Origin: Otis tarda
Lineage: Eukaryota > Chordata > Aves > Otidiformes > Otididae
Length of the DNA stretch: 64,000 nt
NCBI GenBank assembly: GCA_026413225.1
Contig: CM048552.1
Span: 197,624,053 to 197,688,052, forward strand
Direction of reading: 5' to 3'
The position numbers and the translations under genes are program-made. Below are positions 45,001-50,977 of this stretch, one piece after another. The notes below the pieces were generated by a model. That model was given only the letters and a program-made list of their open reading frames with translations, made no database searches and had not been told where the DNA came from. Position 1 is the stretch's first letter; each line of letters begins with the position of its first letter.

Positions 45001-45271
45001 ACCATTCTATGATTCTATGATTCTATAATCTCTGTGGTTCTTATTTCCCTACATGAGATTAACAAGGTTAACACTCTACAACACTTGCACGACTTGATAT
45101 TTTCCTACTGGGATCTCACAAATAAAACTGGAACTTACCTTGTCATTAAGCACAAAATTAACTATTCCACCATTTTCTTTTATGCATGCTTTCAACTTGC
45201 TCTTCTCTTTAACCGGTAAATATTTAACTTTAATAAAGAACACACAGTCTGCAAAGATTGCCATTGCCCTC
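1..45271 (-). CDS. PARP4: PARP4 (vault PARP), 3'-truncated by the window edge
   Basis: PARP4 is the ADP-ribosyltransferase of the vault ribonucleoprotein particle and binds the major vault protein. I assembled 32 coding exons between 45,264 and 1,090; reading phase is continuous across all of them and they sum to 1,533 codons (the human protein is 1,724 aa). Domains by approximate residue: BRCT 1-105, low-complexity linker 106-160, helical PARP domain 230-400, catalytic core 420-600 with H (SLFHAS), Y (GIYFSD) and E (DDEFVVY), VIT 615-780, VWA 875-1060 with MIDAS motif DCSNS, then a long divergent C-terminal part. The start is the ATG at 45,262-45,264, in good Kozak context (G at -3, G at +4), aligning with residue 3 of human PARP4. 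A noncoding first exon must lie in the CpG island near 55 kb, giving a first intron of almost 10 kb. Final exons are off the left edge. Identification is from recalled human sequence, not a search. Confidence 0.95.
67..150 (-). other. PARP4: Possible duplicated start of PARP4 exon 33
   Basis: An AACAG acceptor at 151-155 is followed by an open stretch reading [16 protein letters not shown], similar to exon 33 ([16 protein letters not shown]). The only donor seen is a weak AAG|GTTTCT at 65-66. It may be a short extra coding exon of 28 codons in phase 0 or a dead copy; the sequence alone does not decide. Confidence 0.45.
101..445 (-). repeat. Diverged copy of the PARP4 exon 32-33 region
   Basis: Aligns by eye with 1,721-1,995 in the same orientation: both carry the exon 33 acceptor, the following intron and the microexon 32 with its GTAAGAAAT donor. 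The left copy has about 65 extra bases on the acceptor side of the microexon. A further short match pairs 8-40 with 762-794, so the duplicated unit probably spans the whole of exon 33, of which the left copy has lost the middle. Confidence 0.75.
1090..1770 (-). CDS. PARP4: PARP4 exon 33, large C-terminal exon
   Basis: A 681-nt exon of 227 codons, open throughout, beginning [10 protein letters not shown] and ending EEFTVV, with AACAG acceptor and GTAAGT donor. It is Ser/Pro/Phe-rich and diverged from human, but [12 protein letters not shown] aligns with human VDLCLLEESVGS and IKEALPWL with QDAVPWTELL. This lies at the start of the region that binds the major vault protein in human. Later exons lie to the left. 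Confidence 0.82.
1934..1975 (-). CDS. PARP4: PARP4 exon 32, 42-nt microexon (candidate)
   Basis: Encodes [15 protein letters not shown] good pyrimidine tract and TTGTCACAG acceptor on the right and AGG|GTAAGA donor on the left make it a clean microexon of 14 codons, phase 0. A diverged copy of this stretch lies at about 310-356, where the acceptor reads CACAA. No human counterpart was recognised. Confidence 0.6.
2089..2205 (-). CDS. PARP4: PARP4 exon 31 (candidate)
   Basis: Encodes [20 protein letters not shown], then [14 protein letters not shown] is shared with human KLLDLSWTESCK at the same relative place. Splice sites inferred: CAG at 2,206-2,208 (or 2,203-2,205) as acceptor and CTTCTAT|GTATGA as donor; both acceptors keep phase 0. 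The donor is a judgement, because an upstream GT would break the frame of exon 32. Confidence 0.6.
3196..3354 (-). CDS. PARP4: PARP4 exon 30
   Basis: Encodes 53 residues with [17 protein letters not shown], matching human [18 protein letters not shown] Ser-rich tail follows. Phase 0 on both sides. Confidence 0.93.
3977..4633 (+). mobile_element. Solo LTR, avian endogenous retrovirus family A
   Basis: Same family as the copies near 20.5, 28.9 and 45.8 kb, recognised by the shared CCCCTTT, GGACTCG and AAGATTCCCCTGCAG blocks and the terminal GAGAGACTG region. It is shorter than the 28.9 kb copy through internal loss. Possible 5-bp target duplication GAGGC / AAGGC. It lies in the intron between PARP4 exons 29 and 30, antisense to the gene. 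No internal viral genes. Confidence 0.75.
5255..6545 (-). mobile_element. CR1 LINE fragment, old
   Basis: Minus-strand pieces read [37 protein letters not shown] and CTFSKFAND, all from the CR1 reverse transcriptase, in order from 6.5 to 5.25 kb. Several frame breaks and stops separate them and both ends are missing. It is clearly more decayed than the copy at 49.7-53.4 kb. Same strand as PARP4. Confidence 0.85.
7480..7575 (-). CDS. PARP4: PARP4 exon 29
   Basis: Encodes 32 residues, [20 protein letters not shown] then [12 protein letters not shown], matching human MKKQTLKSLIIKLSKENSLI and [12 protein letters not shown]. Phase 0, GTATGT-type donor. The next intron is about 4.1 kb and carries a solo LTR and an old CR1. 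Confidence 0.95.
8377..8457 (-). CDS. PARP4: PARP4 exon 28
   Basis: Encodes 27 residues with [19 protein letters not shown], matching human [19 protein letters not shown]. The donor, GAG|GTTTGA, is weak. Confidence 0.95.
9835..9915 (-). CDS. PARP4: PARP4 exon 27
   Basis: Encodes 27 residues, [20 protein letters not shown] then LQKMTGT, matching human ATLCALIQEKEFCTMVSTTE and LQKTTGT. GTGAGT donor. Confidence 0.94.
10308..10478 (-). CDS. PARP4: PARP4 exon 26
   Basis: Encodes 57 residues with [26 protein letters not shown] and [13 protein letters not shown], nearly identical to human. Phase 0 on both sides. Confidence 0.96.
10868..11190 (+). mobile_element. CR1 LINE 3' fragment
   Basis: Contains the CR1 3' region: a stretch like ACAAGAGGAAATGGT, TTTCTTCCTAATTGT, GGAACAGGCTGCCTAGGGAG and GTTGGACTTGATCTTAAAGG. 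It is a different subfamily from the copies ending in repeated ATTCTATG. Antisense to PARP4. Confidence 0.8.
12046..12145 (-). CDS. PARP4: PARP4 exon 25 (VWA end)
   Basis: Encodes [20 protein letters not shown] then [13 protein letters not shown]; human has STANRHVLRILSQCGAGVFE and YFNAKSKHSWRKQ. Enters in phase 2, leaves in phase 0. Confidence 0.95.
12146..14185. other. PARP4 intron 24, no recognised element
   Basis: AT-rich. The piece at 13.38-13.62 kb has higher G+C and an internal A run and might be part of an old insertion, but it matches no family I know. Confidence 0.45.
14186..14373 (-). CDS. PARP4: PARP4 exon 24 (VWA, MIDAS Thr and Asp)
   Basis: Encodes [20 protein letters not shown], then [16 protein letters not shown], ending [10 protein letters not shown]. 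The Thr of GNTD and the Asp of SDGH are the remaining MIDAS residues. Leaves in phase 2. Confidence 0.96.
15030..15310 (-). mobile_element. Ancient CR1/L3-like LINE fragment
   Basis: Resembles old amniote CR1/L3 3' sequence: GAGTATTCAAGATG, GGATTTATACAG, TTTTTGACTGCTGCTGAACA and TTTGCATCTTACC occur in the expected order. Highly diverged; boundaries are approximate and the call is from memory of the family consensus. Confidence 0.5.
15851..15921 (-). CDS. PARP4: PARP4 exon 23 (VWA)
   Basis: Encodes [20 protein letters not shown] then FIT. It enters in phase 1 and leaves in phase 0. Sequence is less conserved than its neighbours, but the phase fit and position agree with human GYKELFSYPKHI and AAAEFIM. 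Confidence 0.88.
16160..16355 (-). CDS. PARP4: PARP4 exon 22 (VWA, MIDAS DxSxS)
   Basis: Encodes [10 protein letters not shown], then [15 protein letters not shown] and [12 protein letters not shown], ending [13 protein letters not shown] is the metal-ion-dependent adhesion motif of the VWA fold (human DCSSS). Leaves in phase 1 through GTGAGT. Confidence 0.96.
17356..17493 (-). CDS. PARP4: PARP4 exon 21 (before VWA)
   Basis: Encodes 46 residues beginning [20 protein letters not shown] and ending [16 protein letters not shown]; human has [20 protein letters not shown] and [16 protein letters not shown]. Phase 0 on both sides. Confidence 0.96.
17900..17981 (-). CDS. PARP4: PARP4 exon 20
   Basis: Encodes [20 protein letters not shown] then THKLKMK, aligning with human SFSLTMSIEMPYVIEFI and THELKQK. 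Enters in phase 2, leaves in phase 0. Confidence 0.93.
18185..18440 (-). mobile_element. Possible ancient CR1-type 3' fragment
   Basis: AGAAGGGATCAAGAGGTCAT followed by a stretch ending CTGTTCCAAACCTC is reminiscent of the CR1 3' end in minus orientation. Too diverged for a firm subfamily. Confidence 0.4.
20227..20273 (-). CDS. PARP4: PARP4 exon 19 (47-nt exon)
   Basis: Encodes [16 protein letters not shown], matching human DTVEKICIKEIGTKQ. Leaves in phase 2, which fits exon 20 exactly. Confidence 0.9.
20529..21150 (+). mobile_element. Solo LTR fragment, avian endogenous retrovirus family A
   Basis: Begins TGTATTGGGTTTCTGTGGCA, the usual 5' end of this avian LTR group, and continues through the purine-rich middle to about 21.15 kb. 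The 3' third is missing, so no target duplication can be given. No internal viral genes. Located between PARP4 exons 19 and 18. Confidence 0.75.
21688..21852 (-). CDS. PARP4: PARP4 exon 18 (VIT end)
   Basis: Encodes 55 residues, [20 protein letters not shown] to [13 protein letters not shown]. Human equivalents are DVFTVSVGNLPPKAKVLIKI and [13 protein letters not shown]. Phase 0 on both sides. Confidence 0.95.
22144..23300 (-). mobile_element. CR1 LINE 3' part
   Basis: Ends at 22,144 with the CATAGAATCATAGAAT tail and runs right through the 3' UTR and reverse transcriptase end. Minus-strand reading gives [36 protein letters not shown] and [19 protein letters not shown]. Frame breaks are present. 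The FADD active-site box is intact here, unlike FAND in the 52.5 kb copy. The 5' end is lost. Confidence 0.92.
23478..23564 (-). CDS. PARP4: PARP4 exon 17 (VIT)
   Basis: Encodes 29 residues, [20 protein letters not shown] then AYLMDQDAP, matching human IKEKEEAQQEYLEAVTQGHG and AYLMSQDAP. The exon sits about 180 bp beyond the end of a CR1 insertion. Confidence 0.95.
23784..23915 (-). CDS. PARP4: PARP4 exon 16 (VIT)
   Basis: Encodes 44 residues, [19 protein letters not shown] then [20 protein letters not shown], nearly identical to human. Phase 0 on both sides. Confidence 0.96.
24831..25375 (-). mobile_element. CR1 LINE 3' end
   Basis: Starts with the TAGAATCATAGAATGGTTAG tail and reads on the minus strand through [20 protein letters not shown]. 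Truncated at 25,375, just upstream of the reverse-transcriptase end. Confidence 0.92.
26167..26291 (-). CDS. PARP4: PARP4 exon 15 (VIT start)
   Basis: Encodes [20 protein letters not shown] then RIIDFVAQ, as in human AGLQDASGNLVPLEDVHIKG and RIIDTVAQ. VIT domains also occur in inter-alpha-trypsin inhibitor heavy chains. Phase 0 exit. Confidence 0.95.
26841..27003 (-). CDS. PARP4: PARP4 exon 14 (catalytic Glu)
   Basis: Begins [20 protein letters not shown]. The Glu corresponds to the catalytic Glu of the H-Y-E triad, so the triad is intact. The rest is a variable linker towards VIT. Leaves in phase 1, GTAAGA donor. Confidence 0.95.
27771..27954 (-). CDS. PARP4: PARP4 exon 13 (catalytic core)
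   Basis: Encodes 62 residues with [19 protein letters not shown] and [11 protein letters not shown], the acceptor-loop region. Human has DGTRLLLICDVALGKCMDL and [11 protein letters not shown]. Phase 0 exit, donor GAG|GTACTG. Confidence 0.96.
28166..28264 (-). CDS. PARP4: PARP4 exon 12 (catalytic core, Tyr of H-Y-E)
   Basis: Encodes [20 protein letters not shown] then [12 protein letters not shown]. The Tyr in GIYFSD is the second NAD-binding residue. The donor used is GTTAG|GTCTGA; it joins in phase 2 to exon 13 as SVSTSIKY, matching human SLSTSIKY. Confidence 0.94.
28887..30026 (+). mobile_element. Solo LTR, avian endogenous retrovirus family A, complete
   Basis: A 1,140-bp element running from TGTTGTGG to TACGACA and flanked on both sides by CTGAC (28,882-28,886 and 30,027-30,031), a 5-bp target duplication. 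Five bases is usual for ERVL-type integrases. It contains a G-run near its 5' end, an AATAAA at about 29.84 kb and no coding region. It sits between PARP4 exons 12 and 11, antisense to the gene. Looks whole as a solo LTR. Confidence 0.85.
30707..30844 (-). CDS. PARP4: PARP4 exon 11 (catalytic core, His of H-Y-E)
   Basis: Encodes [19 protein letters not shown], then [18 protein letters not shown]. The His in SLFHAS corresponds to the NAD-binding His of the PARP signature (human PLLHGS). Phase 2 in and out. Confidence 0.95.
31854..32014 (-). CDS. PARP4: PARP4 exon 10 (helical to catalytic junction)
   Basis: Encodes [12 protein letters not shown], then [18 protein letters not shown], close to human [18 protein letters not shown]. 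It leaves in phase 2 through a GTGAGT donor. Confidence 0.95.
32790..33400. other. GC-rich block of unknown origin in PARP4 intron
   Basis: Markedly richer in G+C than the surrounding intron and full of short GACC/CCTG/CTGAC-like runs. No open frame or splice signal I trust, and no match to the CR1 or LTR families in this window. It may be an old transposon. Between PARP4 exons 10 and 9. Confidence 0.4.
33858..33981. repeat. 124-bp intronic repeat, copy 1
   Basis: Same orientation and same length as 38,528-38,651; by-eye alignment gives 18 differences and no gaps (about 85% identical). Flanks are unrelated, so the ends are sharp. Family not recognised. Confidence 0.8.
34309..34482 (-). CDS. 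PARP4: PARP4 exon 9 (helical PARP domain)
   Basis: Encodes 58 residues, [15 protein letters not shown] to SRKQDLCQ. Human PARP4 has [16 protein letters not shown] and KADLCQ at the same places. Phase 0; donor CAG|GTAACT. Confidence 0.95.
34483..36502. other. PARP4 intron 8, no recognised element
   Basis: AT-rich, no repeat family, no convincing open frame. Confidence 0.5.
36503..36640 (-). CDS. PARP4: PARP4 exon 8 (helical PARP domain)
   Basis: Encodes 46 residues, [10 protein letters not shown] to NNISLND, with [18 protein letters not shown] nearly as in human QEVSDLVEMIWAEALGHL. Start of the alpha-helical domain that packs on the catalytic core. Phase 0, GTAAGT donor. Confidence 0.95.
37990..38136 (-). 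CDS. PARP4: PARP4 exon 7, apparent GC donor
   Basis: Encodes 49 residues with [20 protein letters not shown], matching human EYFENYIEELKKQGFLLRE. The only phase-preserving left end gives AAAAG|GCTTGT, a GC donor. The nearest GT would add one base and shift the next exon, which clearly reads in phase 0. The left boundary is therefore the least certain point of this exon. Confidence 0.85.
38528..38651. repeat. 124-bp intronic repeat, copy 2
   Basis: Partner of 33,858-33,981; both begin AGCTTTTCTGTCTCTCAA and end GGCAGGTGCAT. Lies about 240 bp from PARP4 exon 6. Confidence 0.8.
38894..39007 (-). CDS. PARP4: PARP4 exon 6
   Basis: Encodes 38 residues including [11 protein letters not shown], corresponding to human EAVVVELQCSR. 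Phase 0 on both sides. Confidence 0.92.
39602..39680 (-). CDS. PARP4: PARP4 exon 5
   Basis: Short exon encoding [15 protein letters not shown], matching human [16 protein letters not shown]. It enters in phase 2 and leaves in phase 0, with a GTAAGC donor. Confidence 0.92.
40023..40063. repeat. Alternating perfect palindrome
   Basis: Reads ACTTCTAGT-TAC-ACTAGAAGT-GTA-ACTTCTAGT: three 9-bp arms in alternating orientation with complementary 3-bp spacers, preceded by AGAAGTGTACTTCT. Either half can form a hairpin. It ends 30 bp before a solo LTR. Confidence 0.85.
40094..40704 (-). mobile_element. Solo LTR, avian ERVL type
   Basis: On the minus strand it runs from TGTCCTGGTTTTGGCAGGGA to AAACCACAACA, the standard avian ERVL LTR pattern. 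Flanks are CTACC and CTACT, a 5-bp target duplication with one difference. No internal genes. Between PARP4 exons 5 and 4, same strand as the gene, so its own poly(A) signal could matter. Confidence 0.85.
41365..41488 (-). CDS. PARP4: PARP4 exon 4 (acidic, Asn/Ser-rich linker)
   Basis: Encodes a polar linker ([17 protein letters not shown]) between BRCT and the helical domain. It is poorly conserved against human, so it rests mainly on clean splice sites (TTTTGATTGCAG acceptor, AG|GTAAAG donor) and on the phase 1 to 2 fit between exons 3 and 5. Confidence 0.8.
42809..43001 (-). CDS. PARP4: PARP4 exon 3 (BRCT end)
   Basis: Completes the BRCT fold: [11 protein letters not shown] followed by [15 protein letters not shown], matching human NPDFIWKS. 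It enters in phase 0 and leaves in phase 1, with a GTATGT donor. BRCT domains bind phosphopeptides or other BRCTs; the partner in PARP4 is not shown by sequence. Confidence 0.93.
43583..44010 (+). mobile_element. CR1 LINE fragment
   Basis: Plus-strand reading gives [20 protein letters not shown] and [20 protein letters not shown], from the end of CR1 ORF2. Lacks the 3' tail. Antisense to PARP4. Confidence 0.92.
44663..45028 (+). mobile_element. CR1 LINE 3' end
   Basis: Covers the end of ORF2 and the 3' UTR and ends in repeated ATTCTATG (45,003-45,027). It overlaps the part of CR1 already present at 43.9-44.0 kb, so it is a separate insertion. Stops about 110 bp from PARP4 exon 2. Confidence 0.92.
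45139..45271 (-). CDS. PARP4: PARP4 exon 2, first coding exon (BRCT start)
   Basis: Codes for 42 residues beginning [10 protein letters not shown] and containing KVKYLP and IKENGG, as in human PARP4. Acceptor AG is at 45,272-45,273 and the GTAAGT donor begins at 45,138 reading left. Only seven noncoding bases precede the ATG. It ends in phase 0. Confidence 0.93.
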
Positions 45272-45760
45272 CTGTTAAAAGAGAAAATAATACTTTTCTT
45301 TTTTTTTGGCTGAGAAAACTTTCATTCCCACTATCCACCTAAGCAGCTTCTCACCAAACATATTCTTTGCAACTCTAACAAGTTCCAAAACAAATACCAT
45401 TTCATTAGCATGGTAATCAAATCTACCCAGAACATCTATTAATCAGTTTTATTATTATTGTTTTTAATTATGTGGAAAATTTATTGTGACCTACATTATC
45501 AGTAAAGTCATGGCTTCAACTAAGAGCCAAACTCTTGTCTTGATCTCTTGCTGCCAATACCCACTGTTAGTAATGTGGCATTATCGTAATTTAGACTGGA
45601 ACAACCTCTGTTTCAGTTTCCCTTTCACACAGTACCATTATAAAATAACCCTACATTCAAGAATGTAGGCTGCTTTTCATGTTTTTACTCATAGATTTAT
45701 AATCTGAAAATATATATAAAAAAATCCCACAACATTTTAAAAGAACTTTGGAAAACTGAC

Positions 45761-46746
45761 TGTTGTAGTTTAGCCCTGCTCAGGACCAAGCTATGCAGCC
45801 TCTCACTCACTCTCCTCACCCTCTGTGGGAATGGGGGAGAGATAATATAACAAAAAGCTCAAGGTTTGAGGTAAGGACACGGAGAGATCATTTAAGTTAC
45901 CATTACGAGCAAAACAGACTCGATTTGGGGAAAACTACCTCAACTTATTATTAATAAAACCAAAGCAGCATAACAAGGAAGAGAACAAAAACAACTTCGC
46001 CTCACCCTCACCCTCTTCCAGGGCTTGACTTCATTTCAAATTACCTTTACCTCCTTCCCCCTGGAAGTGGCACTGTGAGGAACAGGGAATGGGGGTTATG
46101 GTCAGTTCATCACATGTCACTTTATGACACTTCTTCCTACATTGGAGAAGAACTCCTCATGTTCCTCCCCTGCTCCACCACGGGGTCCCTCCCAGGGGCT
46201 ACAGTCCTTCACGAACTGCTCCAGCGTGGGTCATTTTTCCACAGAGTGCAGTCCCTCCAGAACAGCTGCCTCAGTGGGCCCTCCATGGCCCACAGCCTCC
46301 TTCAGGCATCCGCCTGCCCCAGTGTGGCGTCCTCCACAGGCTGCAGGTGGATCTCTGCTCCTCCGTGCACCGCCATGGGCTGCAGGGGGACAACCTGCCT
46401 CACCATGGGCTGCAGGGGAATCTTGGCCAGGAGCAGCATTACTGCTCCCCCTCCTTCTCCACTGACCTTTGCGTTTGCAGACGTTCCTGCAAGGCCCACA
46501 AGGCTCGCGCCTCCCCCTCTCTGCCTCCACTTTGGCTTCTTTGCTCCTTTTTTTTTTTTTTTCATTGTTTTCCCCTTTTTAAATACATTATCACAGAGGT
46601 GTTATCACTGTTGTCAATTGGCTTGGCCCTGGCCAGTGGCAGGTCTGCCCTAGACCTGGCCGAGTCCACCGGACAAAGGGGAACCTTCCAGCAGCTTCTT
46701 GCAGAAGCTGCCACTGTAGCTGCCCCTCCTACACAAAACCAGCACA
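45761..46746 (-). mobile_element. Solo LTR, avian endogenous retrovirus family A
   Basis: Minus-strand copy of the family at 28.9 kb, 986 bp, from TGTGCTGGTTTTGTG to CTAAACTACAACA. Flanks are CTGAC (45,756-45,760) and CTGAT (46,747-46,751), a 5-bp target duplication with one difference. In PARP4 intron 1, same strand as the gene. The long open frames across it are chance products of base composition. Confidence 0.85.
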
Positions 46747-46751
46747 CTGAT

Positions 46752-48737
46752 CCAGATTAAACCCAAAACAACAAAACCCTCCAAACCAAGAGGCTAGTTT
46801 AATCCAGATCTGTCTTCTGAATGAAATCACCCTCTGGCCTATGACAAAGATTTACAAAGAGGAGTACTGTAGGAGTGGAGAGGCAGGGGAGAGATGGAAC
46901 TAGGGGGATTGCTTCTTTTCTCAGCAGTGTTAACCTAAATTGCCTGTAGAACAACTTGAATGAAAATTGGCTGTGTGTCATTTGTCACAAAGTATCCTAA
47001 GATATGAGAGGCTGGGAAAGTTTTATTTAAACAGGAGTAGAATTTAAGACAAAATATAACAGCAGCATCTGGTTTAAGTGATTAAAATGCATCATCAATG
47101 TATATTTATTTTCCTGGCTGCCCATGAGCGTAAAGATACTTTAAAAACAGATGAGAATTATAAATATAGTGTAAATGAGAACACTATACAGGACACTGAG
47201 CTCTTTATACAGCATGTTTGCTCTTCAGCACGCCACAGGCTTTCTAGGGTTTCAGAGCCCTTCCTTGCTAAATGAGCATTAAGTGCGAGCTAGAGGGCCT
47301 TATGACCGGCTGGATTCAGACAGAAGCCAAAACCAATGCCCCCACCAAGCTTATTTGAAGCACAGTGCCCGGTTTGGTCTGATGGTTTTTCTCTGAAAGT
47401 TTTTTCAGATGGTGCACCTCAAAACCACTTCAAGAACTTAATCAACACAAGGCAGCTCTTCACAACCAGAAGATTTGGCTTAAAATTGCATGGCTGTTCC
47501 AAGCCAAACTGCTAACGCAGACACACTGCTAATGCTATAGTAACGAGCACAAAGAGAACATACGCTTGTAAACCAAAATATGCAGGTCATAAATTCTTTT
47601 AACCAATTATGCTTTGGATCGCAGTACACCATGTCCATATCTCATCCATAGGGTCAGTATCAGTGTCACTGGTAAAGACTTTGGTTTTACTCTGTTTGTA
47701 TTTCTGGAAAAGCTACTTGATGATGTAAATTTTCCACAGTGACTTAAGGCCAAATAATTTTATTTGTGAGATAACTGGACAAAACTGACACTCTAGAATA
47801 CTTGACCTCTCCAAATCCTGGACTCACAGGATGAGGCAGAACAAATAAGAGATCGCTTGTTCGAAAGTAAAGATAATGTGAAAGGAAAGCAGTTCTTGGG
47901 TTAGCCCAAGATATCTGATATTAACTGCCCTCTATCTTGGGGAGGACATTTGTAGCAAAAATGACCTTTCTCCAACTTAATGAGAGCGTCCACATAGACT
48001 GCAAATTCTGATTAAGCTTCTATCCTCCTGCTCCTATAAATAAAAACCACCTACATTAAAGACTGCAAAAAGGAAACCAGATGGTGTTTGAACTACTTGC
48101 GTTCATTTACCACTTCACATTTTCCTGCACTATATATGTGCAAATGAGGAAACATTTATTAGAACAGTTTCTTTACTAGTTTCTTAGGACTAAAACCAAA
48201 GAATTTAATTACCCAGTAGGTTCTTCTACCTTAAAAATGAGTATTGGTCAAATTGCATCAAATTCTTACATCAACCCTGGAGAAAGGGTAGTGTGGAGAG
48301 AGATAGTAACAATGTTTAAGACCAAATGTTTAAATGGCACTGACAACAGCACTTCACAATCTAAGATTATTGTTTGATTAATTTATCAAGCACTCAAGTC
48401 TAGAGCAGATTATTAGAATAAGATTTCAGATTTAAAAAACCTCCCAAACCAAAACACACTAGCCTGAGACAGTTTTGAGGTGGAATTTAGAGTATGTTAC
48501 CTATACTACATTTAATGAATATGTGTATATTCCTACTCTATAGCCTATTTGATTTTCAATGTATGCAACTGAAGTTGTTCTTTGGTGCAGCAAAAAAGGA
48601 ATCAGATGGCCAGCTACTGTGGAATAACTTAAATTATGAGCTAAAAAATAAGTAGTTAGTCAAGGAGAGAGAGAGCATAATTCATTTGAATTTGGGGTTT
48701 CATAAAAATCTGGAAAATTAAGAGTATCAGACATGAT
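46752..48737. other. PARP4 intron 1, no recognised element
   Basis: AT-rich unique-looking sequence. Open frames are short and without codon bias or homology that I recognise. Confidence 0.6.
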
Positions 48738-48786
48738 TGAAGGTCCCTTCCAACTCTAACCATTCTATGATTCTATGATTCTATGA
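48738..48786 (+). mobile_element. CR1 LINE 3' tail only
   Basis: A 49-bp remnant: GAAGGTCCCTTCCAACTCTA followed by repeats of ATTCTATG. Typical extreme 5' truncation of CR1. Confidence 0.85.
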
Positions 48787-50977
48787 CTTTATACATGTGT
48801 GTATACTTTTATCTCAGAAAGGTGATCTATAGGAAGGGCCCAAATCATCTACCACACCACACACCTGACAGAACTGGCAACTCTGTAATGGTAATACATA
48901 CATTTACATCAGGCAGATAGCAGATCAAAGGGCACACGAGGTCATTATATATCTATATTTTGTGGCTCGTTTTTGTTTCTTATGGCATTAGCAGTGCTTT
49001 TGGCATAAAAGTATTTTCTGCTCACACAAAAAATCAACTCTCCATATTTTAACTAAGAAGTTTTCACAAGATGCTATGTTATCTGAGGTGACAAAAATCT
49101 TTTATAATGTACCCTTGTTCTAACTTGGCTCTGTTGGAAACTGTACCTTCCAGAAACCCTACTTTGTGGTATAAAGTAATACTTTAAGCTGCTTTTATGA
49201 ATTTTACTTTGAATCCTGTCACAAACAAGATAGATTAATTTGAGGCATATATAAGGGCAAAGGCTTCTTTTAATAATCATAGTATAGATCTGGGCACTGC
49301 CTCCCTCTTCACTAGAGCTCTGTGTACACTGGTTTTCTCAATATTTTCTCTAAAGCTGATTCTGCCGGATACTGCTGAAGTATCACTAGAAGTTGTTTCC
49401 TCAGGAAATAATGAGCTGTTCTTGCACAGCTAAAACAAAAAGTTTATTAGAAGGCAATAAAATACCTACAACCTATCGCAAGCACCAGCCCTGCCTACAC
49501 ATCCATATCTCATCTGGAAAACACCAGAAGCAACTGAAACTGGTAGCTACATGTGATGCAAAATTCCATAGAAGTATTTTATATTACATTCGCTCATGAA
49601 AATCAAGGTGCTAAGAGCTGAGGAAGAAAAATTATTACGAGAACTGATCTGTATATAAACCACAGATCAGCGAGTAAGCAGAAAGGAATGCATAAACTTG
49701 AAGGCTTCATTTCTTCCAAGTCTGTCTGCGAAGACAACTTCCCCTTCTCTGTTCCCAGCATTAGAGGTAACAAATGTTACCTCGGGGGAGGCACTGGAGC
49801 CGTGCAAGGTAGCCCGACCGGCTCGCGTGATAGCTAGCACTACCAAGAAAAAGAGACGCGTGGTAGCAGTGGGTGACTCCCTCCTGAGAGGTACGGAGGC
49901 ACCCATCTGCCGCCCCGATGCGCTCTCTCGGGAGGTATGCTGCGGTCTCCCGGGGGCTTGAATCAAGGATGTTGCTGAGACAATACTTAGCCTCATATGG
50001 CCCGCAGACTATTATCCACTACTGGTGTTTCACGTGGGGGCCAGCGACACAGCCGGCAGCAACCTGAGAAACATCAAAAGGGATTTCAGGGCCCTGGGTA
50101 CAACAGTCAAAGACTCTGGGGCGCAGGTGGTCTTCTCGTCAATCCTCCCGGTCGAAGGGCAGGGACCTGAAAGGGCCAGATGTATCTAGCAGGTCAACTT
50201 GTGGCTCAGGGAGTGGTGCTACAGCCAGTGCTTTGGGTATCTAGATCACGGGGCGTGCTTTGAGGCTGCTAGGGATGGATGGCGTGCACCTAACAAAGAA
50301 GGGGAAGAGTGTGCTTGGACAAAGGCTTGCCAGACTCATCCGGAGAGCTTTAAACTGGTGTTGCTGGGGGAGGGGGAGCACAGTTCAGCCCACTGCTGTC
50401 AGCATGGCACCACTGCCAGCACCGAGGGTCCAGAAGCTGAGGAAGGATCACAGGTATGTGCAAATGAACTTAAACTGTGGTCCAGCAGAACCCCTGTCGC
50501 TCCAGCCAGCAAGTCGGCTTTGTCAGGGGCCCAGCTGAAGTGTCTCTATACCAATGCACGCAGCATGGGGAATAAACAGGAAGAGCTGGAGATGCGCGCA
50601 CACGAGCAGGGCTACGACCTTGTTGGCATCACGGAGACGTGGTGGGACGACTCGTATGACTGGAGCGTCAGCATGGAGGGGTATAGGCTTTTTAGAAAGG
50701 ACAGGAAGTGAAGATGAGGAGGGGGTGTATCTCTCTACGTCAGCAACCGGCTGGAGTGCGTGGAGCTCCGCCTGGGGATGGAGGAGAAGCTGACAGAGAG
50801 CTTATGGGTCAAGATTAGAGGATGGGGACGGACAGGGGATGTTACAGTGGGGGTCTGTTACAGGCCACCTGGCCAGGAGGACAGAGCAGACGAGGCGCTC
50901 TATAGCCAGATAGGAGTAGCCTCACAGCGGTCACAAGCCCTGGTCCTCATGGGGGACTTCAACCACCCTGACATCTG

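Noticed and set aside
46075-46760. Overlapping open frames of 137-192 codons on the plus strand and 87-99 on the minus strand
   Set aside because: They fall inside a solo LTR, which is noncoding; the same pattern recurs in the other copies of the family.
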